This document shows positions 1-8,547 of a stretch of DNA of 64,000 nt, piece by piece. Source of the stretch: JABDGZ01 sp964487685 (GTDB taxonomy: Bacteria > Omnitrophota > Gorgyraeia > Zapsychrales > Fredricksoniimonadaceae); contig CAZASA010000002.1 in assembly GCA_964487685.1 (NCBI GenBank), positions 1 through 64,000 on the forward strand, in the 5' to 3' direction. Position numbers and translations under genes: made by a program. Numbering within the stretch: position 1 is the first letter of the stretch; each line of letters starts with the position of its first letter. Under the pieces are notes generated by a model that was not told where the DNA came from, made no database searches, and was given only the letters and a program-made list of their open reading frames with translations.

Positions 1-603
1 GGTCTTGAGGGTATAATTAAGAAAGACTTCTTTTTCATCAACATCCTGGACATCCTTGACCCCGCTTACCGTGTCGATGAATTCACCCATGGCTGTAAAG
101 GCCGCGGTTTGAATAAAATATTTAAGGGCCCGTTCCTTGCGTTCAGAGGGCTCATCGATGGACAGGAAAGCATCGATGGCCAAAGCATACACGATGTCCC
201 CGGCGATAATGCCCAGATCAATGCCTAATTTATCAGGATCCGGGGACTTGACCGTGCGTGCCAGGATCTTGTGCATGGTTGGCTTGCCGCGGCGCAGGTC
301 CGAGCGGTCGATGATATCATCATGGATCAGCATGAAATTATGCAGGAATTCCATGCAGGTGGAAGCGTTATAAAGTTTGCGGGATATTTTTTTGGATGAA
401 GGCGAATATCCTTTATAGGTCAGGATCAAAAGCAAGGGGCGCAGGCGTTTGCCTTCACGTAAGGTGAACTCACGGATGCTTTCGAAGAGTAAAGGCGAGA
501 CTAAATGAAGCTTATAGTCTTTTTTGACCGTGTCGAGAAACGTACCTAAACTTTTATCGATATTTTTTCGTATTTGATCGATCATGGGTGGATAGTGTAT
601 CAT
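1..603 (-). CDS. Polyprenyl (isoprenoid) diphosphate synthase, 3' part cut by window edge
   Basis: Reading the complement from the ATG at 603 gives about 200 residues before the window ends. The protein shows the first aspartate-rich motif of trans-isoprenyl diphosphate synthases, DDIID (codons 95-99, bases 307-321), in the context LHNFMLIHDDIIDRSDLRRG, with a GKRLRPLL-like helix upstream. The family condenses isopentenyl diphosphate onto an allylic diphosphate to make C15-C40 prenyl chains for quinones or undecaprenyl carriers. The second aspartate-rich motif lies outside the window, so product chain length cannot be judged. A second in-frame ATG at 585 is an alternative start; neither has a strong ribosome-binding site. 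It is divergent from the next gene. Confidence 0.88.
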   Translation of the reverse strand, partial: MIHYPPMIDQIRKNIDKSLGTFLDTVKKDYKLHLVSPLLFESIREFTLREGKRLRPLLLILTYKGYSPSSKKISRKLYNASTCMEFLHNFMLIHDDIIDRSDLRRGKPTMHKILARTVKSPDPDKLGIDLGIIAGDIVYALAIDAFLSIDEPSERKERALKYFIQTAAFTAMGEFIDTVSGVKDVQDVDEKEVFLNYTLKT

Positions 604-682
604 ACCACTTGATATATCTCAAATATTCCTTTCAAGTACGCGTTGGTCACGCTAAAATAAAGTTATAAAAGAAAGGACTATT

Positions 683-1432
683 ATGCAAAAAAGTTTTTTA
701 TTCGTTTTGATATTCATGGCTGCTTCAGGATGGGCCTTGGCATCGACGGTCGACCTTAACGACGGCCGGACCGTGCAGGGCGACATCGTCAAGCAGGACA
801 ATAAAAGCCTCCAGATCACGGTGGATGGCGTTAACATGACCTATTATGCGGATGAGATCAAGGACATCGACGGAAAACCTTTTGCTGCCCAACAGCCAAG
901 CCCGGCGGCAGCGGTCCAAGCCCCGGCGCCGGTAGCCGCCCCTGATGTTGATCAAGCCCAACCCGCGGCCCCACAAGCAGCCCCTCAAGCGGATTCAACG
1001 GCGCCTGTTGCTGCTCCTGAGCCTTTTGTTGCACCTGCCCAACCAGTTGTACCAATTGCCCCTGCGGCGTCAGCGTCTACGATCGACCCTGAGAAAAAAG
1101 CATTGATCTTGAAATTCATGGAAGTCTTTGGGACCCGTCAGGCATTGACCAATAATTTTAACGCGATGCTCATCCAGATCGCCAAAGAGAAACCGGATGA
1201 AGCCCAAACGATCCGCCAGCGTGTCAAGGTCGATGAGATCGTTGATCTTCTGGTGCCCATCTATGACCGCAATTTTTCTTCTGAAGACCTGAAAGCATTC
1301 AATGCTTTTTACGGCTCTGACGAAGGACAGAAATTGATCCATACTATTCCGGAATTGATGAAAGAAAGTATCACGGAAAGTGTGAAATATATGCGTGAAA
1401 AATTCCCGGAGATCAACGGGGCAAAGCAATAG
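683..1432 (+). CDS. Secreted DUF2059-domain protein with Ala/Pro linker
   Basis: 249 residues. The start is supported by AAAGGA five bases upstream. The first 20 residues form a clear signal peptide ending in WALA. Residues 21-70 form a small beta-rich segment (VDLNDGRTVQGDIV...YYADEIKDIDG) of the type that often follows signal peptides in envelope proteins. Residues about 71-130 are an Ala/Pro/Gln-rich flexible linker. Residues about 135-245 match the helical DUF2059 pattern (FMEVFGTRQAL...LVPIYDRNFSSEDLKAFNAFY). The function of DUF2059 is unknown; periplasmic location is inferred from the signal peptide. It is separated from purB by a 145-base gap with its own promoter, so it is probably not part of the purine operon. 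Confidence 0.75.
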   Translation: MQKSFLFVLIFMAASGWALASTVDLNDGRTVQGDIVKQDNKSLQITVDGVNMTYYADEIKDIDGKPFAAQQPSPAAAVQAPAPVAAPDVDQAQPAAPQAAPQADSTAPVAAPEPFVAPAQPVVPIAPAASASTIDPEKKALILKFMEVFGTRQALTNNFNAMLIQIAKEKPDEAQTIRQRVKVDEIVDLLVPIYDRNFSSEDLKAFNAFYGSDEGQKLIHTIPELMKESITESVKYMREKFPEINGAKQ

Positions 1433-1437
1433 AATTT

Positions 1438-1468
1438 ACGTAACTCTTTATACAACATAATGTTACGT
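1438..1468 (+). terminator. Inverted repeat between the DUF2059 gene and purB
   Basis: ACGTAAC at 1438-1444 is matched by GTTACGT at 1462-1468, followed by a T-rich stretch to about 1485. It may end transcription of the upstream gene or be a regulator site for the purine operon promoter just downstream. The stem is only 7 bp, so this is a weak call. Confidence 0.3.
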
Positions 1469-1487
1469 TCTTTGTAGTATTTTTAAG

Positions 1488-1516
1488 TTGACCGCATTAT
1501 TTTTCTCTGCTAAGAT
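1488..1516 (+). promoter_or_regulatory. Candidate sigma-70 promoter of the purine operon
   Basis: TTGACC (1488-1493) and TAAGAT (1511-1516) are separated by 17 bases and lie 60 bases before the purB start. No purine riboswitch fold was recognised in the short leader. Confidence 0.45.
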
Positions 1517-1577
1517 TCCCTATCGTTAAGTATCCCCGTAGGAAAAATATTATCAAAATTAAGTCAGGAGAGAATTC

Positions 1578-2873
1578 ATGATCGATCGTTATTCCCTTTC
1601 TAAGATGAGCCGGATTTGGTCTGATGAGCATAAAATGGAAATTATGCTTAAGATCGAAGTATTATCCTGTGAAGCCATGACCAAATTAGGCGTTATCCCC
1701 AAAGCCGCCATGGAAAAGATCCGTAAGAACGCCAAATTCGACCTTGAAGAAGTCCGCCGTCTGGAAGAGCGCACCAAACATGATGTGGTTGCTTTTATCC
1801 AAAGCGTCGGCCAGAGCCTGGGGCCGGAAGCCCAGTATTTGCATATGGGCATGACCTCATCCGATTTGTTGGATACTTCCTTGTCCCTGCAATGTGTGGA
1901 AGCGGGCAATATATTGATCGCGGATGTTAAAAAGCTTGTCGCGGCCTTAAAAGAGAAGGCCAAAAAATATAAAGATGCGGTTTGCATAGCCCGTACCCAT
2001 GGCGTGCACGCGGAGCCCACGACCTTTGGCTTGAAGATGGCCATCTGGTTCGATGAGATGAACCGCAATCTGGAGCGCCTGGTCGCGGCCACCGAAGGCA
2101 TGCGTTACGGAAAATTATCCGGTGCCGTCGGTACCTACGCCAACATTGATCCGTCGGTAGAAGAGTATGTCTGCCAGCAATTGGGGTTAAAACCGGCGAA
2201 TGTGGCGACCCAGATCATTCAGCGCGACCCGCATGCGCATTATCTCATGGTCCTGGCCATCATCGGCTGTTCCTTAGAAAAATTCGCCACTGAGATCAGG
2301 GCCTTGCAAAAAACAGAGCTTCTGGAAGTTGAAGAACCATTTTTCAAAGGGCAGATCGGCTCATCCGCCATGCCCCATAAGCGCAATCCGGTGACCTGCG
2401 AGCGTATTTGCGGTCTGTCGCGTATCTTGCGCGCCAACTCTATTGTCGCGATGGAAAATATGAATCTCTGGCATGAACGCGATATCAGCCATTCGTCGGC
2501 GGAACGCGTCATCCTTCCTGATTCAACGATCGCCCTTAACTACATGCTCAATAAATTCATCCCGATCATTGAAGGTCTTTTGGTCTATCCAAAGAACATG
2601 ATCGCCAATCTTTCCAAGACCCGCGGTCTTATTTATTCACAGCGCATCCTTTTGGAATTGATGAAAAAGGGACTGACCCGCGACGCTGCGTATGAGATCA
2701 TCCAGGCCGCGGCCATGCAGGTTTGGCAGGAAAGCACGGAGTTCAAGGATGTTCTTTTCAGGGACCGTCGCGTGCGCAAGTACCTGTCCCAAAATGAGAT
2801 CAATGCCTGCTTTGATATCAAATACTACATCCGTCACAGGGACAAGATCTTTAAACAAGCCGGGATAAAATAA
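1578..2873 (+). CDS. purB: Adenylosuccinate lyase
   Basis: 431 residues, normal length. It splits SAICAR to AICAR plus fumarate and adenylosuccinate to AMP plus fumarate, so it acts twice in purine synthesis. The fumarase/aspartase superfamily signature GSSAMPHKRNP is present (Ser262-Ser263 loop), as is the TSSDLLDT active-site segment near residue 93 and an ARTHGVHAEPT segment carrying the conserved His. AGGAG lies 7 bases before the ATG. It is the first gene of a run purB-purC-purSL and is followed after 23 bases by purC, so co-transcription is likely. Confidence 0.97.
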   Translation: MIDRYSLSKMSRIWSDEHKMEIMLKIEVLSCEAMTKLGVIPKAAMEKIRKNAKFDLEEVRRLEERTKHDVVAFIQSVGQSLGPEAQYLHMGMTSSDLLDTSLSLQCVEAGNILIADVKKLVAALKEKAKKYKDAVCIARTHGVHAEPTTFGLKMAIWFDEMNRNLERLVAATEGMRYGKLSGAVGTYANIDPSVEEYVCQQLGLKPANVATQIIQRDPHAHYLMVLAIIGCSLEKFATEIRALQKTELLEVEEPFFKGQIGSSAMPHKRNPVTCERICGLSRILRANSIVAMENMNLWHERDISHSSAERVILPDSTIALNYMLNKFIPIIEGLLVYPKNMIANLSKTRGLIYSQRILLELMKKGLTRDAAYEIIQAAAMQVWQESTEFKDVLFRDRRVRKYLSQNEINACFDIKYYIRHRDKIFKQAGIK

Positions 2874-2896
2874 AATTCTAATTGAGGGAGATCAAG

Positions 2897-3607
2897 ATGC
2901 AAAAATTAGAAAAAATCTACGAAGGCAAGGCCAAGATCCTTTACACCACCGAAGACCCAACCTTGTTGATCCAGTATTTCAAGGACGATGCCACGGCGTT
3001 CAACGCCCAGAAAAAAGGGACGATCGACCAGAAGGGCGTGATGAATAACCGCATTGCCACCAAGATCTTTGAGCACCTGAAGGTCAATGGCATTGACAGT
3101 CATTTTGTGGAACTCTTGAATGACCGTGAGATGTTAGTCCGGCGTGTCGCAATCGTTCCCCTGGAGGTCATCATCCGTAATCGCGCGGCAGGCTCGTTGT
3201 GCCGGCTGTTGGGATTGGCAGAAGGCACCAAGTTGGCTTGTCCGACCCTGGAATTTTGTTACAAGGATGATGCCCTGGGCGATCCTCAGATCAATGAATA
3301 CCATATCCGTGCCTTGCAGTGGGCCACGGATGAAGAGGTCCGTCACATCAAGGAATTGGCTTTCAAGATCAATGATATCCTCAAGAAATTTTTCCTTGCC
3401 TTAAAGATCGAATTGATCGATTTTAAATTAGAGTTCGGCCGCGTCCCGCAAGGGATCATCCTTGCCGATGAGATATCTCCTGACACTTGCCGTTTATGGG
3501 AAGTCGGTACGGGCAATAAGCTCGATAAGGACCGTTTTCGTCGGGATTTGGGCAATATCGAAGAGGCTTATCAGGAAGTCCTACGAAGAGTGTCCTCGCA
3601 GGCATGA
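2897..3607 (+). CDS. purC: SAICAR synthetase
   Basis: 236 residues from the ATG at 2897, which has GAGGGA about 7 bases upstream. An in-frame TTG at 2882 is rejected because it would overlap that ribosome-binding site. The protein joins CAIR with aspartate using ATP (step 8 of IMP synthesis). It begins with the family's typical YEGKAKILYTTEDPTLLIQYFKDDATAFNA block, with VPLEVIIRNRAAGSL and DFKLEFGR...LADEISPDTCRLW further on, the usual ATP- and substrate-binding segments. It sits between purB and the fused purS-purL gene. Confidence 0.97.
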   Translation: MQKLEKIYEGKAKILYTTEDPTLLIQYFKDDATAFNAQKKGTIDQKGVMNNRIATKIFEHLKVNGIDSHFVELLNDREMLVRRVAIVPLEVIIRNRAAGSLCRLLGLAEGTKLACPTLEFCYKDDALGDPQINEYHIRALQWATDEEVRHIKELAFKINDILKKFFLALKIELIDFKLEFGRVPQGIILADEISPDTCRLWEVGTGNKLDKDRFRRDLGNIEEAYQEVLRRVSSQA

Positions 3608-3637
3608 AACTTCACGATTTCGAGAAGGTAGGGAATC

Positions 3638-6550
3638 TTGATTTGGCGTATTGAAGTCAAGCAAAAGGACGGGTTCCTTGACCCGCAAGGGAAGGCCATT
3701 GCCAAAGATATCACCGATCTTGGTTTTGAGGTCTCCCTGGTGCAAGTAGTTGCGGTCTATCTGCTGGAAGGTGATATCAGTCGCGAAGAGATCAAGCGTA
3801 TCGGCGACGAACTTCTTATTGACCCCATCGTTGAAGAGTACAGTTTTGATCTGAAACTCCCCCTGCAGTCATCAACGCATCATGTCATCGAGATCGCTTA
3901 TAATCCGGGCGTCATGGACCCGGTGGAAGCTTCCACGATCAAGGGCATCCGTGACATGGCAATCACAGGGATCACGGCCGTACGTACTGCCCGGCAATAT
4001 CATATCCACGGTAAATTTACCTCCCAACAATTAGATGCAATCACCAGCCGTGCCTTGATGAACAAGCTCATCCAGCACGTGGTCCGTGACCCGTCCCAAG
4101 TCCCAACGACATTAGGGATCACGGCGCCATCGGCTTCAAAATTTGATGTGCTTATCGTGGACCTTTTAGGGGCCAACAATAAAAAGCTCATGGATATTTC
4201 CAAAAAAGGCCAGTTGTATCTGAATTTGGATGAAATGAAGGCGGTCCAGGCCCATTTCAAAAAGGAAGGCCGCAATCCGACGGACGTGGAGCTGGAGACC
4301 ATTGCGCAGACCTGGAGCGAGCATTGCCGGCATAAGACCTTCCGCGGTATTATCCGTTACCGTGAAGGCAAAAACGCGAAACCTAAGATCATCCGCAGCC
4401 TTTTTAAGACAACCATTGCCGCGGCCACCTTGAAATTAAATAAAAAATGGTGCGTCTCCGTCTTTCATGATAATGCCGGGATCATTGATTTTGACAAGGA
4501 ATACAATGTCTGTTTTAAAGTCGAGACCCATAATCACCCATCAGCCCTGGAGCCCTTTGGCGGGGCCAATACGGGAGTGGGTGGCGTTATCAGGGACACT
4601 TTAGGGACTGGCCTTGCGGCCAAACCTTTATGTAATACCGACGTATTTTGTTTTGCCCCACCCGATACACCGGCCTCATCCTTGCCGTCAGGCACCTTGC
4701 ATCCCAAACGGGTGATGAAGGGGGTCGTTGCCGGCGTGCGTGATTATGGCAATAAAATGGGGATACCTACGGTCAATGGTGCTATCGTTTTTGATGAACA
4801 TTTTGCCGGTAATCCGTTGGTCTTTTGTGGCAATATTGGGCTTATCCCTAAGGGGAAGGAAACCAAGCGTGTCAATAAGGGAGACCTGATCGTTGCGGTC
4901 GGCGGCCGCACGGGCAGGGACGGTATCCATGGCGCCACCTTTTCTTCCGGTGAGCTGACCGGTGAATCAGAGACAGTTTCTTCCGGTGCGGTACAGATCG
5001 GTAACCCTATCGAAGAAAAAAAAGTACAGGACGCCCTTCTTAAAGCACGCGATGCTAATTTATATTCCGGGATCACGGATTGCGGGGCCGGCGGATTTTC
5101 TTCTGCCGTCGGTGAAATGGGCGAAAAGACCGGGGCCCGTGTCGATTTAGATAAAGCACCGTTAAAGTATCAAGGACTTAAATACCATGAGATCTGGATC
5201 TCTGAATCCCAGGAGCGTATGGTCATGTCCGTGGCCCCTCAAAAGATAGACGCTTTATTAAAAGTTTTTGCGGACGAGAATGTTGAGGCCTGCGTGTTAG
5301 GCGAATTCGACGGCTCCGGCCGCCTGCAATTATTTTTCCATGGTCAACAAGTCGCTGATCTGGAGATGGCCTTTATTCACGACGGTTTGCCTAAGATAAT
5401 CAAGGAAGCCGTCTATCATAAGCCTGTTTTAAAAAAAGAGAAATTACCTTCTTTTAATATGTCATTCCCGCGAAAGCGGGAATCTTGTCTGACAGAAAGT
5501 TTATGCGCGGCTTTAAGCCATTATAATGTGGCCTCTAAAGAAAGCATTATTCGTATCTATGACCATGAAGTGCAGGGAACCAGTGTCATCAAGCCTATGG
5601 TCGGGATCGATTGCGACGGGCCTTCGGATGCCGCGGTACTCCGTGGCCGGTTGGATTCTTCCCGCGGGATCGCGGTTTCCAACGGCATCAATGTCCGTTT
5701 CGGGATGATCGATCCATTGGGTATGGCCGCTTCCTGCATTGATGAGGCCATCCGCCAGATCATTGCTGTCGGAGGTTCTTTAGACCGTATCGCCCTGCTT
5801 GATAATTTTTGTTGGGGTAATCCTGATAAACCTGACCGGTTGGGTTCGCTGGTGCGCTGTGCCCAAGGCTGTTATAAAGCCGCCGTGGCATTCGGCACAC
5901 CATTTATTTCCGGCAAGGACAGTTTATATAATGAATACACGCATCAAGGTAAAAGCCTTGCGATACCGGGCACTATTTTGATCTCTGCGATCGGCATCAT
6001 TGATGATGTCACCCGAAGCATCACCATGGATTTTAAAAAAGCAGGGAACAGTATTTATGTGATCGGCACCACTTTTGATGAGCTTGGCGGATCGATCTAT
6101 CTGGAAAATTCAGGCCAACTGGGAAATTCTGCTCCCCAGGTAAATTTTAAGACGGCTTCCAAGATCTATCGTGCAGTTGAGAAAGCGGCCAAGGCGCGGG
6201 TGTTTGCCTCTTTGCATGATTGCTCCGAAGGGGGCGCGGCAGTGGCGCTGGCGGAGATGGCATTTGCCGGCGGCTTAGGGGCAACGGTTTTATTGAAGAA
6301 TTTGCCTTTTAAGGGTAAACAACGGCGGGACGAGGTCTTGCTTTTTTCAGAAAGCAATTCACGTTTTATCGCTGAAGCAGCGCCTGGCCACGAAAAGTCA
6401 CTGGCAAAGTTTTTAAAAGGTCTTCCTTTCGCGAAGATCGGGCAGGTAGAATCAAGTCCGGAGCTTGTTGTTTACGGGCTCAAGGATAAGCCGGTGATCA
6501 ATGCCCGGATCGATGAACTTAAAAGTATCTGGCAATCCCCGTTAAAGTAG
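3638..6550 (+). CDS. purL: FGAM synthase, PurS-like domain fused to PurL; contains a translated repeat
   Basis: 970 residues from a TTG start with AAGGTAGGG just upstream. It uses ATP and ammonia (from PurQ) to turn FGAR into FGAM. Residues 1-80 resemble PurS; the rest is a two-lobed PurL with the SEHCRHKTFRG catalytic His motif and GGANTGVGGVIRD nucleotide-binding motif. PurS and PurL are separate small proteins in Bacillus; the fused about 970-990 residue form occurs in other phyla. Residues about 608-617 read MSFPRKRESC: this is a copy of the dispersed palindromic repeat inserted in the linker between the lobes, kept in frame. PurQ is encoded one gene downstream. Confidence 0.95.
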   Translation: MIWRIEVKQKDGFLDPQGKAIAKDITDLGFEVSLVQVVAVYLLEGDISREEIKRIGDELLIDPIVEEYSFDLKLPLQSSTHHVIEIAYNPGVMDPVEASTIKGIRDMAITGITAVRTARQYHIHGKFTSQQLDAITSRALMNKLIQHVVRDPSQVPTTLGITAPSASKFDVLIVDLLGANNKKLMDISKKGQLYLNLDEMKAVQAHFKKEGRNPTDVELETIAQTWSEHCRHKTFRGIIRYREGKNAKPKIIRSLFKTTIAAATLKLNKKWCVSVFHDNAGIIDFDKEYNVCFKVETHNHPSALEPFGGANTGVGGVIRDTLGTGLAAKPLCNTDVFCFAPPDTPASSLPSGTLHPKRVMKGVVAGVRDYGNKMGIPTVNGAIVFDEHFAGNPLVFCGNIGLIPKGKETKRVNKGDLIVAVGGRTGRDGIHGATFSSGELTGESETVSSGAVQIGNPIEEKKVQDALLKARDANLYSGITDCGAGGFSSAVGEMGEKTGARVDLDKAPLKYQGLKYHEIWISESQERMVMSVAPQKIDALLKVFADENVEACVLGEFDGSGRLQLFFHGQQVADLEMAFIHDGLPKIIKEAVYHKPVLKKEKLPSFNMSFPRKRESCLTESLCAALSHYNVASKESIIRIYDHEVQGTSVIKPMVGIDCDGPSDAAVLRGRLDSSRGIAVSNGINVRFGMIDPLGMAASCIDEAIRQIIAVGGSLDRIALLDNFCWGNPDKPDRLGSLVRCAQGCYKAAVAFGTPFISGKDSLYNEYTHQGKSLAIPGTILISAIGIIDDVTRSITMDFKKAGNSIYVIGTTFDELGGSIYLENSGQLGNSAPQVNFKTASKIYRAVEKAAKARVFASLHDCSEGGAAVALAEMAFAGGLGATVLLKNLPFKGKQRRDEVLLFSESNSRFIAEAAPGHEKSLAKFLKGLPFAKIGQVESSPELVVYGLKDKPVINARIDELKSIWQSPLK
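5461..5485 (+). repeat. dRS3-like palindromic repeat inside purL
   Basis: GTCATTCCCGCGAAAGCGGG followed by AAT: a short hairpin with ATTCCCGC and GCGGGAAT arms. It is identical in core to copies at 8134, 8505, 8739, 9964 and 28799. Here it is translated as SFPRKRES without breaking the frame. Palindromes of this ATTCCC-N-GGGAAT form are known as dRS3 in Neisseria and occur in many other bacteria. Confidence 0.9.
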
Positions 6551-6557
6551 CATTAAT

Positions 6558-6613
6558 GTCATTCCCGCGAAAGGTCGGATTGACCGACACTCGCAGTTGC
6601 TCGCGGGAATCCA
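6558..6613 (+). repeat. dRS3-like repeat with a 32-bp module in its loop
   Basis: The left arm GTCATTCCCGCGAAA (6558-6572) and right arm CGGGAATCCA (6604-6613) are split by a 32-base module at 6573-6604 starting GGTCGGATTGACCGAC. The module recurs with two mismatches at 11143-11174. It lies 7 bases after the purL stop. Confidence 0.8.
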
Positions 6614-6629
6614 TAACAAAGGAAGAAAA

Positions 6630-7304
6630 ATGGTCAAAACAAGAAAATATTCAAAAGCCCCTGACCTGGAGATGATGGAAGACCCCTGGCGCATATTTCG
6701 CATCATGGCGGAATTTGTCGACGGGTTTGAAGAGCTCAAAGATATCGGTCCTGCGGTCAGCATCTTTGGTTCTTCCCGCATCCACAATGCGCATTCTTAT
6801 TATTTCGCGGCGGAAAAAACAGCTGAGCTTTTGGTCAAAGCGGGTTACGCGGTCATCACAGGTGGCGGCCCCAGTATCATGGAAGCGGGCAATAAGGGTG
6901 CTTCCAAGGCAGGGGGACAATCCATCGGGCTTAATATCGACCTGCCCACCGAGCAAAAACCGAATGAGTACATCAATCATGAGATCAATTTCCATTATTT
7001 TTTCTGCCGTAAGGTCTGTTTTGTCAAATATGCCAAGGCCTTTGTGATCTTTCCCGGCGGCTTTGGGACCCTGGATGAACTTTCAGAAAGTATTACCTTG
7101 ATCCAGACCAAGCGTATGGATAAATTCCCGGTCATTCTTTATGGGAGCAAATATTGGAATGGCCTTTTGGAGTGGTTTAAGAACACCGTGCTTCCGGAGA
7201 ATTGTATTGATGCCAAGGACCTGGATATTATTCAAACCGCGGATACCCCGCAAGAAGTCGTTTCGATCATCAAGAAATTTTATGCCAAGAAAAAGGGGAA
7301 ATGA
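6630..7304 (+). CDS. LOG-family nucleotide 5'-monophosphate phosphoribohydrolase
   Basis: 224 residues from the ATG at 6630, preceded by AAAGGAAG. The Rossmann-like LOG fold is shown by PGGFGTLDE (residues 142-150), which carries the catalytic Glu and phosphate-binding glycines, and by VITGGGPSIMEAGNKGA. Members cleave the N-glycosidic bond of nucleotides, freeing base and ribose 5-phosphate; plant homologues activate cytokinins and bacterial ones (PpnN type) salvage or trim purine nucleotides. Its place between purL and purQ, with the stop overlapping the purQ start (ATGA), suggests a role in purine nucleotide balance; that role is inferred. Confidence 0.85.
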   Translation: MVKTRKYSKAPDLEMMEDPWRIFRIMAEFVDGFEELKDIGPAVSIFGSSRIHNAHSYYFAAEKTAELLVKAGYAVITGGGPSIMEAGNKGASKAGGQSIGLNIDLPTEQKPNEYINHEINFHYFFCRKVCFVKYAKAFVIFPGGFGTLDELSESITLIQTKRMDKFPVILYGSKYWNGLLEWFKNTVLPENCIDAKDLDIIQTADTPQEVVSIIKKFYAKKKGK

Positions 7305-8110
7305 ACGTTAAAGTCATAGTCTTACGCACCGCCGGCACCAATTGCAATGAGGAAACCGCCTTTGCTTTTACCCGCAGCGGTGGATCGGTTGAGCAGGTGC
7401 ATGTGAATGCTTTGATCGAAGGAACCAAGAAATTAGGCGACTATCATATTCTGGCGCTGCCCGGCGGATTTAGTTACGGGGATGATATTGCCTCGGGCCG
7501 TATATTGGCCAATGAATTGCGTCTGAAATTAGGGGAAGACCTCAAACAATTTATCCGTGATGGCAAATTGATCATCGGGATATGCAATGGGTTTCAGATC
7601 CTGGCTAAAGCTGGTATACTACCAGGGTTGGAATATGGATTGACCCCGGTTGAGAATCAGCGGGGCAAGCAAGAAGCTACATTGTTTTATAATGATTCTG
7701 CGAAATTCGAGGCGCGCTGGGTCCATTTGAAGACCGAAGGCCGCTCGGTTTGGACCAAGGATATCAAAAGTGTCATTTATTTGCCGGTGGCCCATGGCGA
7801 GGGAAAATTCATTCCCAGGGACGCCAAGGTCATGGAAGCACTTGCCGCCAACGGACAGATCGTGTTCCGTTATTGCACCGAGGACCGCGGCAAGCCCGTG
7901 TATCCTGAGAATCCCAATGGTTCCACCGATGATATCGCCGGCATCTGTGACACCACCGGAAGGGTGCTAGGCCTCATGCCCCATCCCGAACGCCATTTTT
8001 TATTCGAGCAACACCCGTACTGGACACGACTTGCTAAAAAAACCGTATTCGGCGACGGCGCCAAAATATTCGAAAACGGCATCAATTACGTGAAAGAACA
8101 TTTATTATAG
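7301..8110 (+). CDS. purQ: FGAM synthase glutaminase subunit
   Basis: 269 residues, longer than the roughly 227-residue Bacillus PurQ but usual for PurQ that partners large PurL. Class I glutamine amidotransferase: GGFSYGDDIASGR, the nucleophile Cys in GICNGFQILA, and the His-Glu pair in GLMPHPERHF. It hydrolyses glutamine and channels ammonia to PurL. The start overlaps the LOG gene stop by four bases. After it the operon is interrupted by about 1.9 kb of repeats and foreign-looking genes before purM. Confidence 0.95.
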   Translation: MNVKVIVLRTAGTNCNEETAFAFTRSGGSVEQVHVNALIEGTKKLGDYHILALPGGFSYGDDIASGRILANELRLKLGEDLKQFIRDGKLIIGICNGFQILAKAGILPGLEYGLTPVENQRGKQEATLFYNDSAKFEARWVHLKTEGRSVWTKDIKSVIYLPVAHGEGKFIPRDAKVMEALAANGQIVFRYCTEDRGKPVYPENPNGSTDDIAGICDTTGRVLGLMPHPERHFLFEQHPYWTRLAKKTVFGDGAKIFENGINYVKEHLL

Positions 8111-8133
8111 TGTCATTACCATTAACTACTCAT

Positions 8134-8160
8134 GTCATTCCCGCGAAAGCGGGAATCCAT
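8134..8160 (+). repeat. dRS3-like palindromic repeat, copy upstream of the GIY-YIG gene
   Basis: Full copy (GTCATTCCCGCG, GAAAGCGGGAATCCAT) ending three bases before the ATG at 8163. Its GGGA lies 8 bases before that ATG and may act as the ribosome-binding site. Confidence 0.9.
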
Positions 8161-8162
8161 AA

Positions 8163-8450
8163 ATGGAATATTACGTATATATTTTAGCCAGCAAGAAACA
8201 TGGAACTTTGTATATAGGCGTAACAAATGATTTGATTAAGAGGGTCTTTGAACACAAAAATGATTTAGTGGAGGGTTTTACCAAGAAATACAGTGTCCAT
8301 CAATTAGTTTATTTTGATCAAACAGGCGATGTCAATAGCGCCATTACCAGAGAAAAGCAAATCAAAAAATGGCGCAGGCAGTGGAAGATTGAGTTGATCG
8401 AAGAAAAGAATCCTGATTGGGATGATTTATATTTGGATTTGGTGAAGTAA
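8163..8450 (+). CDS. Small stand-alone GIY-YIG nuclease-domain protein
   Basis: 95 residues. Single GIY-YIG domain: YYVYILASKKHGTLYIG gives the paired YVY...YIG strands, VTNDLIKRVFEHK the catalytic Arg helix, and the C-terminal part AITREKQIKKWRRQWKIELIE is the usual basic segment with the metal-binding Glu. The same fold is used by UvrC, homing nucleases and Slx1; this short family is common but its job is unknown. The gene is bracketed by dRS3-like repeats at 8134-8160 and 8505-8530, and lies in an island splitting purQ from purM. It lacks a ribosome-binding site of its own outside the repeat. Confidence 0.88.
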   Translation: MEYYVYILASKKHGTLYIGVTNDLIKRVFEHKNDLVEGFTKKYSVHQLVYFDQTGDVNSAITREKQIKKWRRQWKIELIEEKNPDWDDLYLDLVK

Positions 8451-8504
8451 ATTATTTCTTTGTCTTTTTTTAAAAGGATACTGTCATTCCCGTTCCTTAT
8501 TAAC

Positions 8505-8530
8505 GTCATTCCCGCGAAAGCGGGAATCCA
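8505..8530 (+). repeat. dRS3-like palindromic repeat
   Basis: Full copy 55 bases after the GIY-YIG stop; with the copy at 8134 it brackets that gene. Confidence 0.9.
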
Positions 8531-8547
8531 GAACACGTGGCATGGAC

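Noticed and set aside
1433..1577. Purine or PRPP riboswitch upstream of purB
   Set aside because: The leader after the candidate promoter is only about 60 bases and shows neither the purine-aptamer loops nor a terminator.
5455..5500. Frameshift or pseudogene in purL caused by the inserted repeat
   Set aside because: The reading frame stays open through the repeat and both PurL lobes keep their motifs.
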